NCBI GenBank assembly: GCA_024236195.1
Contig: JACKKZ010000003.1
Coordinates: 62,001 to 126,000 of the forward strand
Origin: Sphingomonadaceae bacterium
GTDB lineage: Bacteria > Pseudomonadota > Alphaproteobacteria > Sphingomonadales > Sphingomonadaceae
Direction: 5' to 3'
DNA: 64,000 nt
Shown: piece after piece, positions 7,770 to 16,741 of the stretch
Layout: each line of letters opens with the position of its first letter
How positions within the stretch are numbered: the stretch's first letter is position 1
Translations under genes and position numbers: made by a program
The notes under the pieces: generated by a model
The model's input: the letters and a program-made list of their open reading frames with translations, nothing else
What the model was told of the DNA's origin: nothing
The model's database searches: none

Positions 7770-9653
7770 ATGACGATTTCAAACGAAACCACCCCCGCCC
7801 CACATTTTTCCCGCCGTCAGGCTATTGCCGCTTTGGGAGCTACCACTGCCCTCACTGCACTAGGCGGATGCAGCTATGCCGGCAGTCCGGGGGCCGTAGC
7901 TTCCACAGGGACAGCGCCCAATGCCGGGCAGGCCCTGCTGGATGATATCGCATGGCGGCTCCTCTCGCATGAGCCGGAACGCGCCACCGGCCTGGGTGTG
8001 GATACTGGCGAATATGCGGCCCTGCGCGGGCAGTTGAAGGACGTAACCCCCGCCGGGCTGCAAGCCTATGCCGCGACGCTGAAGGAAGACCTTGCCCGCC
8101 TGCGCGCCTTTGACCGGACCGGGCTGGATGCGACGACCTCCACCAGCCTCGAGGTGGTCGAAAGCTGCTATGCCACATCGCTGGACGGCTTTGCCCTGCC
8201 CTATGGCGATGTCGCCGTCGGTAGTTGGCGCAATGCGCCCTATGTCGTGATCCAGAATGTCGGGACCTATCTCGACATGCCGCGCTTCCTCGATTCAACG
8301 CAGCCGCTGGCGACGACCGAGGATGCCGATGCCTATCTTGCCCGGCTGGAAGCGACTCCGGGCGTGTTGGGCGGCGAGCTGGAGAGAATGCAATCGGCCC
8401 GCGCAATGGGTGTTGTCCCGCCCGATTTCCTGCTCGACCGGGCGATCAAGCAGATGCGCACAACGCTGGAAGATGCGATGGATAATGGCGGCGCGCTGGT
8501 CGCCCCCTTGCGCCGCGCAGGCGCGACCTTGCCCGGTGCGCGCCAATGGCCCACCGCGGGTGAGAAGATCGTTGCGGAAAAGATCGCTCCCGCGCTGGAA
8601 GCGCAACTGGCGGAACTCTTTGCCCAGAAGAAAGTCGCGAAAGATGCCCCAGGCATGTACCAGCGCCCACATGGCGAGGAGTGGTATCACTGGGCCCTGC
8701 GCGCCAGCACGACCACGCGGCTGACACCAGACGAAGTGCACCAACAGGGCCTAGAGGAGCTGGAATCGCTCCATGGCCGGATGGACCCGATCCTGCAGCG
8801 CATCGGCTATACCAAAGGCAGCGTGGGCGAGCGGATGCAGGCGCTTTCCAATGATCCGCGCTACAAATTTGCTGAAGGCGATCCGGGCCGCAAGGAAATC
8901 ATGGATTTCCTCAATGAGCGGATTGGCTGGATCAAGGCGCAGATGCCGCGCGCCTTCAACACGCTGGTTGACCCCAATCTGGAGGTTCGCCGCCTGCCGC
9001 TGGCGGAAGAACCCGGCGCGCCGGGTGCCTATGGCGGGGCAGGCAGCAAGGATGGCACCATCCCCGGCCGCATGTGGATCAATCTGCGGACCACGGACCT
9101 GCACCGCAAATATGACCTTGCCGACCTCGCCTATCACGAGACGATCCCCGGCCATGTGTGGGAGGGCGAATATTCCAACCAGATGCCGCTGATCCGCTCT
9201 ATCTTGGCCTTCAACGCATTCAGCGAAGGCTGGGCGCTCTATGCCGAACAGCTTGCAGATGAACTGGGTGCTTATGACGAGTTTGAAGTCGGGCGGCTGG
9301 GCTATCTGCAAGCCCTCGCCTTCCGCGCCTGCCGCATGGTGGTCGATACCGGGCTCCACGCCAAAAGCTGGAGCCGCGAACGGGCGGTGAACTTCTTCGT
9401 CGAGCGTAATGGATCGAAGCGCGAGGAAGTCGAAAGCGAGGTTGATCGCTATTGCAGCTGGCCGGGGCAGGCCTGCGGATACAAGCTGGGCCATAGCGAA
9501 ATCACCCGCCACCGCGCCAGGTCAGAGACGGCCCTCGGCGATGCTTATGACTTCAAGGCATTCAACGATGCTGTAATCCTGGGTGGCAATGTGCCGATGG
9601 ATGTGCTCGGCAAGAATGTGGATCGCTATATTGCGAGCGTCAAATCCGCCTGA
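7770..9653 (+). CDS. DUF885 family protein, Tat-exported lipoprotein
   Basis: This 627-residue protein of the DUF885 family is a predicted metallopeptidase-like enzyme of the periplasm. From ATG 7770 it starts with a twin-arginine signal (SRRQAIAALG) ending in a lipobox (LGGC). The family hallmark YHETIPGHVWEGEY (about residue 460) contains the HE..GH zinc-ligand pattern, followed by SEGWALYAEQL with the third ligand glutamate. An earlier ATG at 7740 adds ten residues but would bury the signal peptide. The 3' end overlaps the convergent methyltransferase gene by 14 bases. The substrate is unknown; peptidase activity is inferred from the motif. Confidence 0.9.
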   Translation: MTISNETTPAPHFSRRQAIAALGATTALTALGGCSYAGSPGAVASTGTAPNAGQALLDDIAWRLLSHEPERATGLGVDTGEYAALRGQLKDVTPAGLQAYAATLKEDLARLRAFDRTGLDATTSTSLEVVESCYATSLDGFALPYGDVAVGSWRNAPYVVIQNVGTYLDMPRFLDSTQPLATTEDADAYLARLEATPGVLGGELERMQSARAMGVVPPDFLLDRAIKQMRTTLEDAMDNGGALVAPLRRAGATLPGARQWPTAGEKIVAEKIAPALEAQLAELFAQKKVAKDAPGMYQRPHGEEWYHWALRASTTTRLTPDEVHQQGLEELESLHGRMDPILQRIGYTKGSVGERMQALSNDPRYKFAEGDPGRKEIMDFLNERIGWIKAQMPRAFNTLVDPNLEVRRLPLAEEPGAPGAYGGAGSKDGTIPGRMWINLRTTDLHRKYDLADLAYHETIPGHVWEGEYSNQMPLIRSILAFNAFSEGWALYAEQLADELGAYDEFEVGRLGYLQALAFRACRMVVDTGLHAKSWSRERAVNFFVERNGSKREEVESEVDRYCSWPGQACGYKLGHSEITRHRARSETALGDAYDFKAFNDAVILGGNVPMDVLGKNVDRYIASVKSA

Positions 9654-10443
9654 GCATCAGCTCGATATTGGGACTTAGCCAACCCGGCGCGATATCAAGG
9701 GCTTCCGCGACACTGTTGATAGTCCGGACAGGCAAGGATGCGCGCCCGTGCAAGGCGGTACGGGCCGCGATCCAGCGGTCACGCTGCACCACGTCAAAGC
9801 GCCCTCGCAGCGCTTTTGCCAACAGGAACGGCGAAAGCCCGCGCTGGAAGGATGTGCCGAACAGCCTGTCCACGGCGCGCGGCAGGTAGTTGACCAGCCA
9901 GCGATGCGAATGGACTTCGCGCGGGGCAAGGCGGCTGGCCGTGCCCAACACCAGCAATTCTCCACCCGGCTGGATCACGCGGTGCAGTTCTGCCACCACA
10001 TTCTCAAGCTGTGTGGGATCGACATATTCCAGCACACTATTGGCAATGGCGAGGTCAAACCGACCATCTTCAAAAGGCATGCTGCGGGTATCAGGCACGT
10101 GCAGCGCCTTCACGCTGTTCGCAAGATCGTGCCGGGCGACATTGGCATTTGCGAGGCGGACATTACCTTCATCGACATCGACGCCAGTCACGCGAGCGCC
10201 CAGTCGTGCCATCACGATACTCGACGCCCCGTAATTGCAGCCGAACTCCAGCGCCTCCCGCCCCTGCGGTTCAACACCATAGGCCTGCAGCACCAGCCGC
10301 AAATGCTCCCATTCGTAATCGACATAACCGCCGACCCACCGGTTTGCCGGATCCAGACCCATTTCGCGGGCGATCCGGCAAAACTCGTCGGCAGCGGCGC
10401 CTCCATTGGAAACGTCCGGGATAATGGCATTTTGCGCGTTCAT
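9640..10443 (-). CDS. Class I SAM-dependent methyltransferase
   Basis: This 267-residue Rossmann-fold methyltransferase shows motif I as LEFGCNYGASS (about 65-75), followed by the acidic cofactor residue in GVDVDEGN (about 87-94) and motif IV DLAIANSVLEY, as in ubiquinone/UbiE-like and small-molecule methyltransferases. The C-terminal third (NYLPRAVDRLFGTSF onward) is helical and may form the substrate lid. There is no signal peptide. The substrate cannot be deduced from the neighbours. The convergent 14-base overlap with the DUF885 gene means the last codons of both are read from the same DNA. Confidence 0.85.
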   Translation of the reverse strand: MNAQNAIIPDVSNGGAAADEFCRIAREMGLDPANRWVGGYVDYEWEHLRLVLQAYGVEPQGREALEFGCNYGASSIVMARLGARVTGVDVDEGNVRLANANVARHDLANSVKALHVPDTRSMPFEDGRFDLAIANSVLEYVDPTQLENVVAELHRVIQPGGELLVLGTASRLAPREVHSHRWLVNYLPRAVDRLFGTSFQRGLSPFLLAKALRGRFDVVQRDRWIAARTALHGRASLPVRTINSVAEALDIAPGWLSPNIELMLRRI

Positions 10444-10500
10444 GCCAGTGGCCTAGCGCAAAAAGCTTGCCATTTATTTGCGAGGCAGGTGTCTACGCGG

Positions 10501-11001
10501 TCAGCCGCGCGCCAGTCCGGTGACCAGTGCCCCCAGCAGACCGCCCAGTGCCCCGCCGCCGGAACCGCCAGCTTCATCCCTGCCACGCTGTGCAAGATAG
10601 CCCGCAACCGCCATGGCGAGCAGCGGCAGCATCTTTTTGAGCATACCTTCGTCCAGCCCGGTGATCGCAGCGGCTTCGCCGGCCACGCTGCGGCTCACGT
10701 CCTTGCTGCCAAAGATATTGCCAAGGATGTCATTGCCCTGCGCCGCCGGGGTCGGTGCTGGCGCGAGCACAGATTCGAGCAGGCCGCCACCGCCGCCGCC
10801 CAGGATCGCGCCAGCCAGCCCACCAAGCCCGCCCAGCGGATCGCTGGTCTCACTACCGCCGGTCACGCTGCGCCCCATCCCTGCGACAATCGCCGGAAGC
10901 AGCGCACCCGCGCCAACCCGCGCAGTCTGAGGGTCGATGCCCAGTTCACCGGCCAATGATTCGACGACACCGGACTGGACCAGCATTTCAGCAAGGCTCA
11001 T
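10501..11001 (-). CDS. DUF937-type protein
   Basis: This 166-residue protein resembles DUF937/YidB-family proteins. Residues about 1-40 (SLAEMLVQSGVVESLAGEL, then GIDPQTARVGAGALLPAIV) form the helical family signature, a glycine-rich linker follows (LGGLGGLAGAILGGGGGG, about 60-80), and the C-terminus ends in another glycine-rich hydrophobic stretch. ATG 11001 is preceded by GAGAGGA at good spacing. A longer frame to 11040 lacks a site. It is divergent from the DUF3597 gene, and a related protein lies at 11612-11968. The shared LGIDP motif in both suggests paralogy. The molecular role is unknown. Confidence 0.75.
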   Translation of the reverse strand: MSLAEMLVQSGVVESLAGELGIDPQTARVGAGALLPAIVAGMGRSVTGGSETSDPLGGLGGLAGAILGGGGGGLLESVLAPAPTPAAQGNDILGNIFGSKDVSRSVAGEAAAITGLDEGMLKKMLPLLAMAVAGYLAQRGRDEAGGSGGGALGGLLGALVTGLARG

Positions 11002-11147
11002 TTGAAAATTCCTCTCAAGCTTCTTGCGCAGGTGGCGCAAAATCGTGCTACGATTGTTTACATCGAAAGGCCGTGATTGTCAGTCGCCGTTCATCCAAAA
11101 GCGGCAAAATTTGCGTCAGTTTACAACGTCCCAACAGGAGGGTTCTC

Positions 11148-11531
11148 ATGGGCATTTTTTCTTCAATCAAGAATGCGATTTTCGGTGGCGACGCCAAGGC
11201 CGAGGAAGCACCTGCTGCAGCCCCGGCTGCACCCGCCGCAGAAGAGAAAAAGGAAGGCGGCCTACTTGGTCAGGTGATGGGCACGTTTGACGTGATGGCG
11301 TCACTGGAAGCCATGCCGGGTGCCGACAAGCTGAACTGGAAGAGCTCGATCGTCGACTTGATGAAGCTGGTCGGGATTGATTCGAGCTATGCCAACCGCA
11401 AGGAGCTGGCGCAGGAACTGGGCAATGCCGACTATTCGGGCAGCGCAGAGGATAACGTCCTGCTCCACCAGCAGGTGATGCGCGAGCTGGTCAAGAATGG
11501 CGGCAAAGTGCCCGCTGACATGCTCGACTGA
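11148..11531 (+). CDS. DUF3597 domain protein
   Basis: This 127-residue protein matches the DUF3597 family. A short N-terminal amphipathic segment (GIFSSIKNAIFGG) is followed by an Ala/Pro-rich linker (about 20-32) and the conserved domain (about 45-127) with LNWKSSIVDLMKLVGIDSS and ELAQELG, a fold seen next to peptidoglycan-binding domains in other proteins. The start follows CAGGAGGG at 6 bases. It is flanked on both sides by DUF937-type genes and closed by a strong hairpin terminator. The DUF3597/DUF937 association suggests a shared, perhaps cell-envelope, job; this is inference. Confidence 0.85.
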   Translation: MGIFSSIKNAIFGGDAKAEEAPAAAPAAPAAEEKKEGGLLGQVMGTFDVMASLEAMPGADKLNWKSSIVDLMKLVGIDSSYANRKELAQELGNADYSGSAEDNVLLHQQVMRELVKNGGKVPADMLD

Positions 11532-11549
11532 GCATCAACTACCAAATCG

Positions 11550-11587
11550 AAAGGGCCGCTCCCGCCAGTTGGCAGGAGCGGCCCTTT
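11550..11587. terminator. Strong bidirectional hairpin terminator
   Basis: A perfect 13-bp stem (AAAGGGCCGCTCC with GGAGCGGCCCTTT), extendable after one mismatch, lies between the convergent DUF3597 and YidB-like genes. It is followed by CTTGTTT on the plus side, and the A-rich start of the left arm serves the minus strand. Confidence 0.85.
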
Positions 11588-11611
11588 CTTGTTTGGCGAG
11601 AATGTTACGGC

Positions 11612-11968
11612 CTACTTCTTGCCAAACAGGCCCTTCGCCATATCCATCACATCATCCATTGCGCTACCGTCACCATCGCGGTCGAACAGCTTGGAAAGGC
11701 TGGCAGGATCATTCTTGATCGCATTGGCAAATTGCGTCAGCGAGCCTTCGCCGCCGACCTGTTCCAAGATCTGGGAAATGGTCCCTGTATCAAGGCCCGT
11801 CTTGGCAGCCGCGAGTTCGACAGTATCACCCTCCATCTGGTGAGCCTGACCCAGCGCGGCAATCGCCTTTTCAGCCATGCCTGGATCAATGCCCAGCTTG
11901 GAAGCGAGATTGGTTACATCATCCGGCGCACCGGAAACCTGTTTAAGGATTGAATCGAAAATGCTCAT
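11612..11968 (-). CDS. YidB/DUF937-like protein with an EF-hand-like loop
   Basis: This 118-residue protein shares with the product of 10501-11001 an N-terminal helical repeat with the LGIDP motif (here LASKLGIDPGMAEKAIAALG). The C-terminal part contains DRDGDGSAMDDV, which has the spacing of a calcium-binding EF-hand loop, but only one such loop is seen. ATG 11968 has AGGAG 9 bases upstream. It converges on the DUF3597 gene across a shared terminator. Function is unknown; a surface or periplasm-facing structural role is possible, but no signal peptide is present. Confidence 0.75.
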   Translation of the reverse strand: MSIFDSILKQVSGAPDDVTNLASKLGIDPGMAEKAIAALGQAHQMEGDTVELAAAKTGLDTGTISQILEQVGGEGSLTQFANAIKNDPASLSKLFDRDGDGSAMDDVMDMAKGLFGKK

Positions 11969-12049
11969 CGCGCGAATCTCCTGTTCCTGCGAGTCCCTTT
12001 GACCTCGCATCATGACGTGGTGAGGCAATGGCGCAAGCACCAAATGTCA

Positions 12050-12082
12050 AGGGCAGGACACCTCTAGCGGATGCCCTGCCCT
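12050..12082 (-). terminator. Inverted repeat after pckA
   Basis: An 8-bp perfect stem, AGGGCAGG with CCTGCCCT, lies 30 bases beyond the pckA stop. No T-run follows on the minus strand, so it may be a 3'-stabilising hairpin or a weak terminator. Confidence 0.4.
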
Positions 12083-12111
12083 CTCCTCTCCAACTCAGTT
12101 GTAAATTATTG

Positions 12112-13731
12112 TCAGACAGCAACCGCAGCGCCAGGGGCAGCCTGGCGGACACCGTCGTCGACATAATCCACGAATTGTTCGAAATTCTCCACGAACAGCT
12201 GCACGAGGTGCTGCGCCATCGCGTCATAGGCATCCTTGTCCGCCCAGGTGCTGCGCGGGTCGAGCACACTCTGGTCGATCCCGGCTTCAGTCAAGGCCGG
12301 TACATGCACGGGCACATCGAAGCCGAAATTGGGATCCTTGCGGAATTCCACTGCGTCCATCTTGCCATCGAGAACCGCATTGAGCAGGCCGCGCGTCGCC
12401 TTGATCGGCATACGGCTGCCAACGCCATATTTGCCGCCGGTCCAGCCGGTGTTGAACAGCCAGCATTGCACGCTGCCCTTGGCGATGCGCTCTTTCAGCA
12501 GATTACCATAGACGCTGGGGTGACGTGGCATGAAGGCGGCGCCAAAGCAGGTTGAGAATGTCGCTTCCGGATCGGTCACGCCAATTTCCGTCCCCGCCAC
12601 CTTGGCGGTGTAGCCTGAAAGGAAGTGATACATGGCCTGATCCGGGGTCAGTCGGGCAATCGGAGGCAGCACGCCGAAAGCATCGGCGGTCAGCATCACG
12701 ACATTGGACGGCACCGGGCCAAGGTTCTTTTCCGAAGTGTTCGGAATATAGTCGATCGGATAGGCACCGCGTGTGTTTTCGGTCTTGCTTGTATCGGTGA
12801 AGTCGATTTCGCGGGTCTCTTCGTCCAGCGCGACATTTTCGAGGATCGTGCCAAACATCTTGGTGGTGGCGTAGATTTCCGGCTCACCCTCTGCCGAGAG
12901 GTCGATCATCTTGGCGTAGCAGCCACCTTCGAAGTTGAACACGGCATCATCGGACCAGCCATGTTCGTCATCGCCAATCAGCGTGCGGCTGGCATCGGCG
13001 GACAGAGTTGTCTTGCCCGTGCCAGAGAGGCCGAAGAAGATCGCGGTCTTGCCATCTGCACCGACATTGGCGGAACAGTGCATCGGCATCACGCCCTGCG
13101 CCGGCAGCAGGTAGTTCAGCAGGCCGAACACACCCTTCTTCATTTCGCCCGAATATTCGGTGTTACCGATCAGGATCAGCTTCTCGGTGAAGTTGACGGC
13201 AATAACCGTATCGCTGCGGCAGCCATGGCGTTCCGGGTCAGCCTTGAAGCTGGGCAGGTTGATGATCGTATATTCCGGCTCGAACCCGGCCAGTTCATCT
13301 TCGGTCGGGCGCACCAGCAACGTGCGGACAAACAGCGAATGCCAGGCCATCTGCGTGATGACGCGCACATTGACGCGATATTCCGGCTGCGAACCGCCGA
13401 AAAGGTCAGCGACATAGAGCTCTTCCTGCCCTTCCAGCTCGGCCAGGAAGTCCGCCTTGAGATTGGCGAAATGTTCGGGCGACATGGGCTGGTTGATATT
13501 GCCCCAATTGATCGTGTCTTCCGTGGTGGCATCGCGGACCACGAATTTGTCCTTCACGCTGCGCCCGGTGAAGCGGCCGGTTTCCACCACCAGCGGGCCG
13601 TCTTTCGCCAGCTTGCCTTCACCCTTTGCCAGCGCATGTTCCACCAGCCGGGCAGTGCCAAGGTTGGCGTGGAGTTTCGCATTGGTCTTCAATCCCTGTT
13701 TTTCGAGCGGGAAGGAAAGCTGGGCGGTCAA
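12112..13731 (-). CDS. pckA: Phosphoenolpyruvate carboxykinase (ATP)
   Basis: This enzyme catalyses oxaloacetate + ATP to PEP + CO2 + ADP, the first committed step of gluconeogenesis. The protein is 539 aa, close to the rhizobial PckA length. The kinase-1a P-loop GLSGTGKTT is at about 234-242; MHCSANVG precedes it and IGDDEHGW (metal/nucleotide site) follows. The start is a TTG at 13731 with AGGAG 8 bases upstream. Extending to the next ATG at 13815 adds a 28-residue tail unlike PckA. It is divergent from chvI across 236 bases, the arrangement known from rhizobia, where the ChvG/ChvI system and pckA are neighbours. It links carbon flux to the PTS block that follows. Confidence 0.97.
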   Translation of the reverse strand: MTAQLSFPLEKQGLKTNAKLHANLGTARLVEHALAKGEGKLAKDGPLVVETGRFTGRSVKDKFVVRDATTEDTINWGNINQPMSPEHFANLKADFLAELEGQEELYVADLFGGSQPEYRVNVRVITQMAWHSLFVRTLLVRPTEDELAGFEPEYTIINLPSFKADPERHGCRSDTVIAVNFTEKLILIGNTEYSGEMKKGVFGLLNYLLPAQGVMPMHCSANVGADGKTAIFFGLSGTGKTTLSADASRTLIGDDEHGWSDDAVFNFEGGCYAKMIDLSAEGEPEIYATTKMFGTILENVALDEETREIDFTDTSKTENTRGAYPIDYIPNTSEKNLGPVPSNVVMLTADAFGVLPPIARLTPDQAMYHFLSGYTAKVAGTEIGVTDPEATFSTCFGAAFMPRHPSVYGNLLKERIAKGSVQCWLFNTGWTGGKYGVGSRMPIKATRGLLNAVLDGKMDAVEFRKDPNFGFDVPVHVPALTEAGIDQSVLDPRSTWADKDAYDAMAQHLVQLFVENFEQFVDYVDDGVRQAAPGAAVAV

Positions 13732-13967
13732 ATCACATCTCCTGAATTGCCTGCCGACGGGGGAATCGGCTGAACTTGCGCATACGAATGCACACGCTGA
13801 TTTGGGGTGCCGCATAGGAGCGAGTTTCCCCTACGTCAAACCATCCCCGGTTTTGCCGCCCCAAGAATCGCTTTTGACGCAGGGATAATGCGCCAATGCG
13901 TTGTTTCATTGCGCGGAGCGGGCTAACCCTGTCGGCAGCACGGCACAATGGAGAGAGACAGCACGGC

Positions 13968-14720
13968 ATGACAGGCGAATCAGGAGACGCGCAGGCCACC
14001 GCGCCAGCCGGGCACACGATTGCCCTGGTCGATGATGACCGCAATATCCTGACCTCTGTTTCCATCGCTTTGCAGGCAGAAGGCTTTACCACCCGCGTCT
14101 ATTCGGACGGGGAAACCGCACTCAAGGCCTTGCTGGAGAACCCGCCGGACCTCGCCATTTTCGATATCAAGATGCCGCGCATGGACGGAATCGAATTGCT
14201 GCAACGGGTCCGCGCGCATAGCGCCTTGCCGGTGATTTTCCTGACCAGCAAGGATGACGAAGCCGACGAAGCGCAGGGATTCGCCACTGGCGCAGATGAT
14301 TATATCGCCAAGCCATTCAGCCAGCAGTTGCTGATGGCACGGATCCACGCGGTCCTGCGGCGCAGCGCCATGCGCGCAGCCCCGCTGCCCGAAATTGGCG
14401 AACCGGTTAGTGAGGATAAGGTGCTGGCGCGGGGGCGGTTATCCATGGATCGTGACCGCCATGATGTAACCTGGGACGGGCAGCCCGTGTCGCTCACGGT
14501 TACGGAATTCCTGATCCTGGAAGCGCTCGCCAGTCGCCCCGGCGTGATCAAGAGCCGCAACCAGTTGATGGATGCGGCCTATCCAGACGATGTCTTCGTC
14601 GATGACCGCACGGTCGACAGTCATATCAAACGGATGCGGCGCAAGTTCCGCGCGGTTGATTCCACTTTCTCCGCCATCGAGACGCTTTACGGCGCAGGTT
14701 ACAGTTTCACCGATGGCTGA
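13968..14720 (+). CDS. chvI: ChvI-type response regulator (OmpR family)
   Basis: This 250-residue response regulator has a receiver domain (about 16-135) with acidic pocket VDDDRN, phosphoacceptor Asp66 in FDIKMPRMDG and the conserved Lys in YIAKPFSQ. Its C-terminal winged-helix DNA-binding domain (about 150-250) carries VTEFLILEALASRPG and RTVDSHIKRMRRKF. The context with the ChvG kinase directly downstream (8-base overlap) and pckA upstream identifies it as ChvI, which in rhizobia and Brucella controls envelope and acid-stress genes. ATG 13968 sits after GGAGAGAG about 10 bases away. Upstream ATGs in frame would add unconserved residues. Confidence 0.93.
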   Translation: MTGESGDAQATAPAGHTIALVDDDRNILTSVSIALQAEGFTTRVYSDGETALKALLENPPDLAIFDIKMPRMDGIELLQRVRAHSALPVIFLTSKDDEADEAQGFATGADDYIAKPFSQQLLMARIHAVLRRSAMRAAPLPEIGEPVSEDKVLARGRLSMDRDRHDVTWDGQPVSLTVTEFLILEALASRPGVIKSRNQLMDAAYPDDVFVDDRTVDSHIKRMRRKFRAVDSTFSAIETLYGAGYSFTDG

Positions 14721-16293
14721 AGAGGGCAGCGAACGGTTTGGCGGATGGCTGGAAGGGTCGGGCATTGCCGGACGTTTCTCCTTACCCTCGCGCATATTGG
14801 CGGTGAATATCCTGCCGCTGGCGCTGCTGGGAGGGGGGATTTTCTACCTCGATTCCTACCGCAAGCAATTGCTGGATGAACGTTTCAAACTCGCCCGCAT
14901 CGAAGCCCAGATCACGGCAGAAGCCCTCGCCGGGGCCACGCGCGAGCGGCAGGAGGCTTTGCTGGTCCAGATCGGCAAAGAACAACGGCTGCGCCTGCGC
15001 ATGTATGATGCCGAGGGCAATTTGTGGGCGGACAGTTTTGACCTCGCCGAGCCTTCCTTCGAATTCGATGTGGCTGGCGATGAAGGCTGGGGTGAACAGA
15101 TTGCCCGCGCGATGGATCGCGGGGTGGATACAATTGTCGGGGCTGACCCGATCCCTGACTATATCGAACCGGAAGTGGCCAAGGCTGATGCCTGGCCGGA
15201 ATTGCGCCGCGCCCGCGCGGAAGGCCTGACCCAGATCCAGTTGCGCGACTGGTCAGACGGTACGCCGGTCATCAACGCCGCTGCCCCGGTCGGGCTGAAA
15301 GGCGCGACCTTGCTGACCACGCGCAATGCGGTCGATATCACCAATGCTGTGCGCACGGCCCGCACCACACTGGTGACCTTCTTTGCTTTCTCGCTGCTGA
15401 TGTCGATTGCGCTTTCGCTCTACCTTGCGCGCACCATTGTGCTGCCAATCCGGCTGATCGCCAAGGCAGCCATCAGGGTGCGGCTGGGGCGTGACCGGCA
15501 AGTGGAAGTCCCTCGCCTGCCTGAACGCCGTGACGAAATCGGCCTGCTCGCGCGCGCCATTTCGGACATGTCTGTCGCTTTGCGCCAACGGATCGACGCG
15601 GTGGATCATTTTGCGGCTGACGTCGCGCATGAGATCAAGAACCCGCTGGCATCGCTGCGTAGTGCAATTGAATCGCTGGGCAAGGTGGAAGACCCGGAAC
15701 TGCGCAGCCAGCTCAACCAGATTGCCAGCCATGATGTACGCCGGATCGACCGGCTTATCACCGAGATCGCTGATGCCAGCCGGATTGATGCCGAACTGAC
15801 CCGCGCAATTTTCGAGCGGATCGACGTGGGCGAGCTCGTCCAGAACATCATCGGCTCGCGCGAAGACCGCGACGAAAACGAGCAGGCCAGAATTACTCTA
15901 GTCCCATCCCGCTGGAGCGCGCTGGTCATGGGTGTGCCTGCGCGGCTGGAGCGTGTGGTGGAGAACCTGCTCGATAATGCCGTGTCCTTTTCTCCACCGG
16001 GTGGAGAGATCACCATCACCCTGAACAGGGATGCTGAATTCGTGACCCTGCAAGTGTGTGACCAAGGCCCTGGCATTCCCGAAGAAGCGCGTGAGAAAGT
16101 GTTCCAGCGCTTCCACTCCGTGCGCCCCGATGCCGAGGCGTTTGGCGATCACAGCGGGCTTGGCCTTGCTATCGCGCGCACCATCGCAGAGGCGCATTAT
16201 GGCACTCTGACCGCGCATGACCGGCCCGACGGTGAAACCGGCGCCTGTATGCTGCTGCAACTGCCTGTCGCCAAGGAACAGGCGACCGCATGA
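14713..16293 (+). CDS. chvG: ChvG-type sensor histidine kinase
   Basis: This 526-residue membrane sensor kinase is the partner of ChvI. Helix TM1 is about 24-45 (LPSRILAVNILPLALLGGGI) and TM2 about 219-240, with a ~175-residue periplasmic sensor region between them. A HAMP linker (about 240-295) leads to the dimerisation domain with the phosphorylated His306 in DVAHEIKNPLASL. The ATPase domain shows the N box LLDNAVSFSPPGG, the G1 box DQGPGIPEE and HSGLGLAIA. In rhizobia the periplasmic domain is held by ExoR; no exoR is in this window. The start overlaps chvI and the stop overlaps hprK (ATGA), so chvI-chvG-hprK are translationally coupled. Confidence 0.93.
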   Translation: MAEEGSERFGGWLEGSGIAGRFSLPSRILAVNILPLALLGGGIFYLDSYRKQLLDERFKLARIEAQITAEALAGATRERQEALLVQIGKEQRLRLRMYDAEGNLWADSFDLAEPSFEFDVAGDEGWGEQIARAMDRGVDTIVGADPIPDYIEPEVAKADAWPELRRARAEGLTQIQLRDWSDGTPVINAAAPVGLKGATLLTTRNAVDITNAVRTARTTLVTFFAFSLLMSIALSLYLARTIVLPIRLIAKAAIRVRLGRDRQVEVPRLPERRDEIGLLARAISDMSVALRQRIDAVDHFAADVAHEIKNPLASLRSAIESLGKVEDPELRSQLNQIASHDVRRIDRLITEIADASRIDAELTRAIFERIDVGELVQNIIGSREDRDENEQARITLVPSRWSALVMGVPARLERVVENLLDNAVSFSPPGGEITITLNRDAEFVTLQVCDQGPGIPEEAREKVFQRFHSVRPDAEAFGDHSGLGLAIARTIAEAHYGTLTAHDRPDGETGACMLLQLPVAKEQATA

Positions 16294-16718
16294 TCCGGCA
16301 GGCGAGCTGTGTGGCCATTGGCGGGCGCGCCATCCTGCTTGAAGGGCCACCGGGGAGCGGCAAGTCCACGCTCGCGCTTGCGCTGGTTGATCGCGGGGCC
16401 ACGCTGGTGGGCGATGATGGCGTGACCCTGGAGGCCAAGGGCAACAGTCTGGTCGCCTCCCCTCCACCAAACATCGCCGGACTGCTGGAAATCCGCAATG
16501 TCGGGCTGGTGCCCTTCCCCGTCACCAGCGCGCCGGTAGCTCTGGTTCTGGCACTGACCAGCGATGCCCCCCGCTATGTGGAGCATGCTGACACACTTGA
16601 AATAGCTGGCTGCACCATCCCCGCCTTGCGGTTTGACCCGGCAATCCCGGCTGCGCCGATCAGGGCAGAACAGGCCCTGATCCGATACGGCCTGCCCCGC
16701 GATGGCGCGGGTGCCTGA
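16290..16718 (+). CDS. hprK: HPr kinase/phosphorylase, short alphaproteobacterial form
   Basis: This 142-residue protein corresponds only to the C-terminal kinase domain of HprK; Gram-positive HprK is about 310 aa. The Walker A motif is GPPGSGKST (19-27), and the region VGDDGVTLEA holds the catalytic acidic residues. It would phosphorylate a serine of HPr (Ser50 in the ptsH product at 18158) in response to metabolite levels. The missing N-terminal domain is normal for alphaproteobacteria, so it is not a truncation by mutation. The ATG overlaps the chvG stop by four bases, and rapZ follows after 23 bases. Confidence 0.92.
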   Translation: MIRQASCVAIGGRAILLEGPPGSGKSTLALALVDRGATLVGDDGVTLEAKGNSLVASPPPNIAGLLEIRNVGLVPFPVTSAPVALVLALTSDAPRYVEHADTLEIAGCTIPALRFDPAIPAAPIRAEQALIRYGLPRDGAGA

Positions 16719-16741
16719 AACCCCCTTCCCATTCGCGGCAA

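Noticed and set aside
6716..7792. 358-codon minus-strand frame across the tonB-type gene
   Set aside because: The plus-strand product has clear TonB architecture and a strong ribosome-binding site. The minus frame is a mirror of the proline-rich linker.
12625..13773. 382-codon open frame antisense to pckA
   Set aside because: PckA on the minus strand shows P-loop and metal motifs; the plus frame has none.
13872..13893. TTGACG followed by GATAAT upstream of chvI
   Set aside because: The spacing is far shorter than the about 17 bases required between -35 and -10 boxes, so I do not call a promoter.
16290..16718. hprK as a truncated pseudogene
   Set aside because: The kinase-only form is the normal length in alphaproteobacteria; the P-loop and acidic motif are intact and the gene is translationally coupled.
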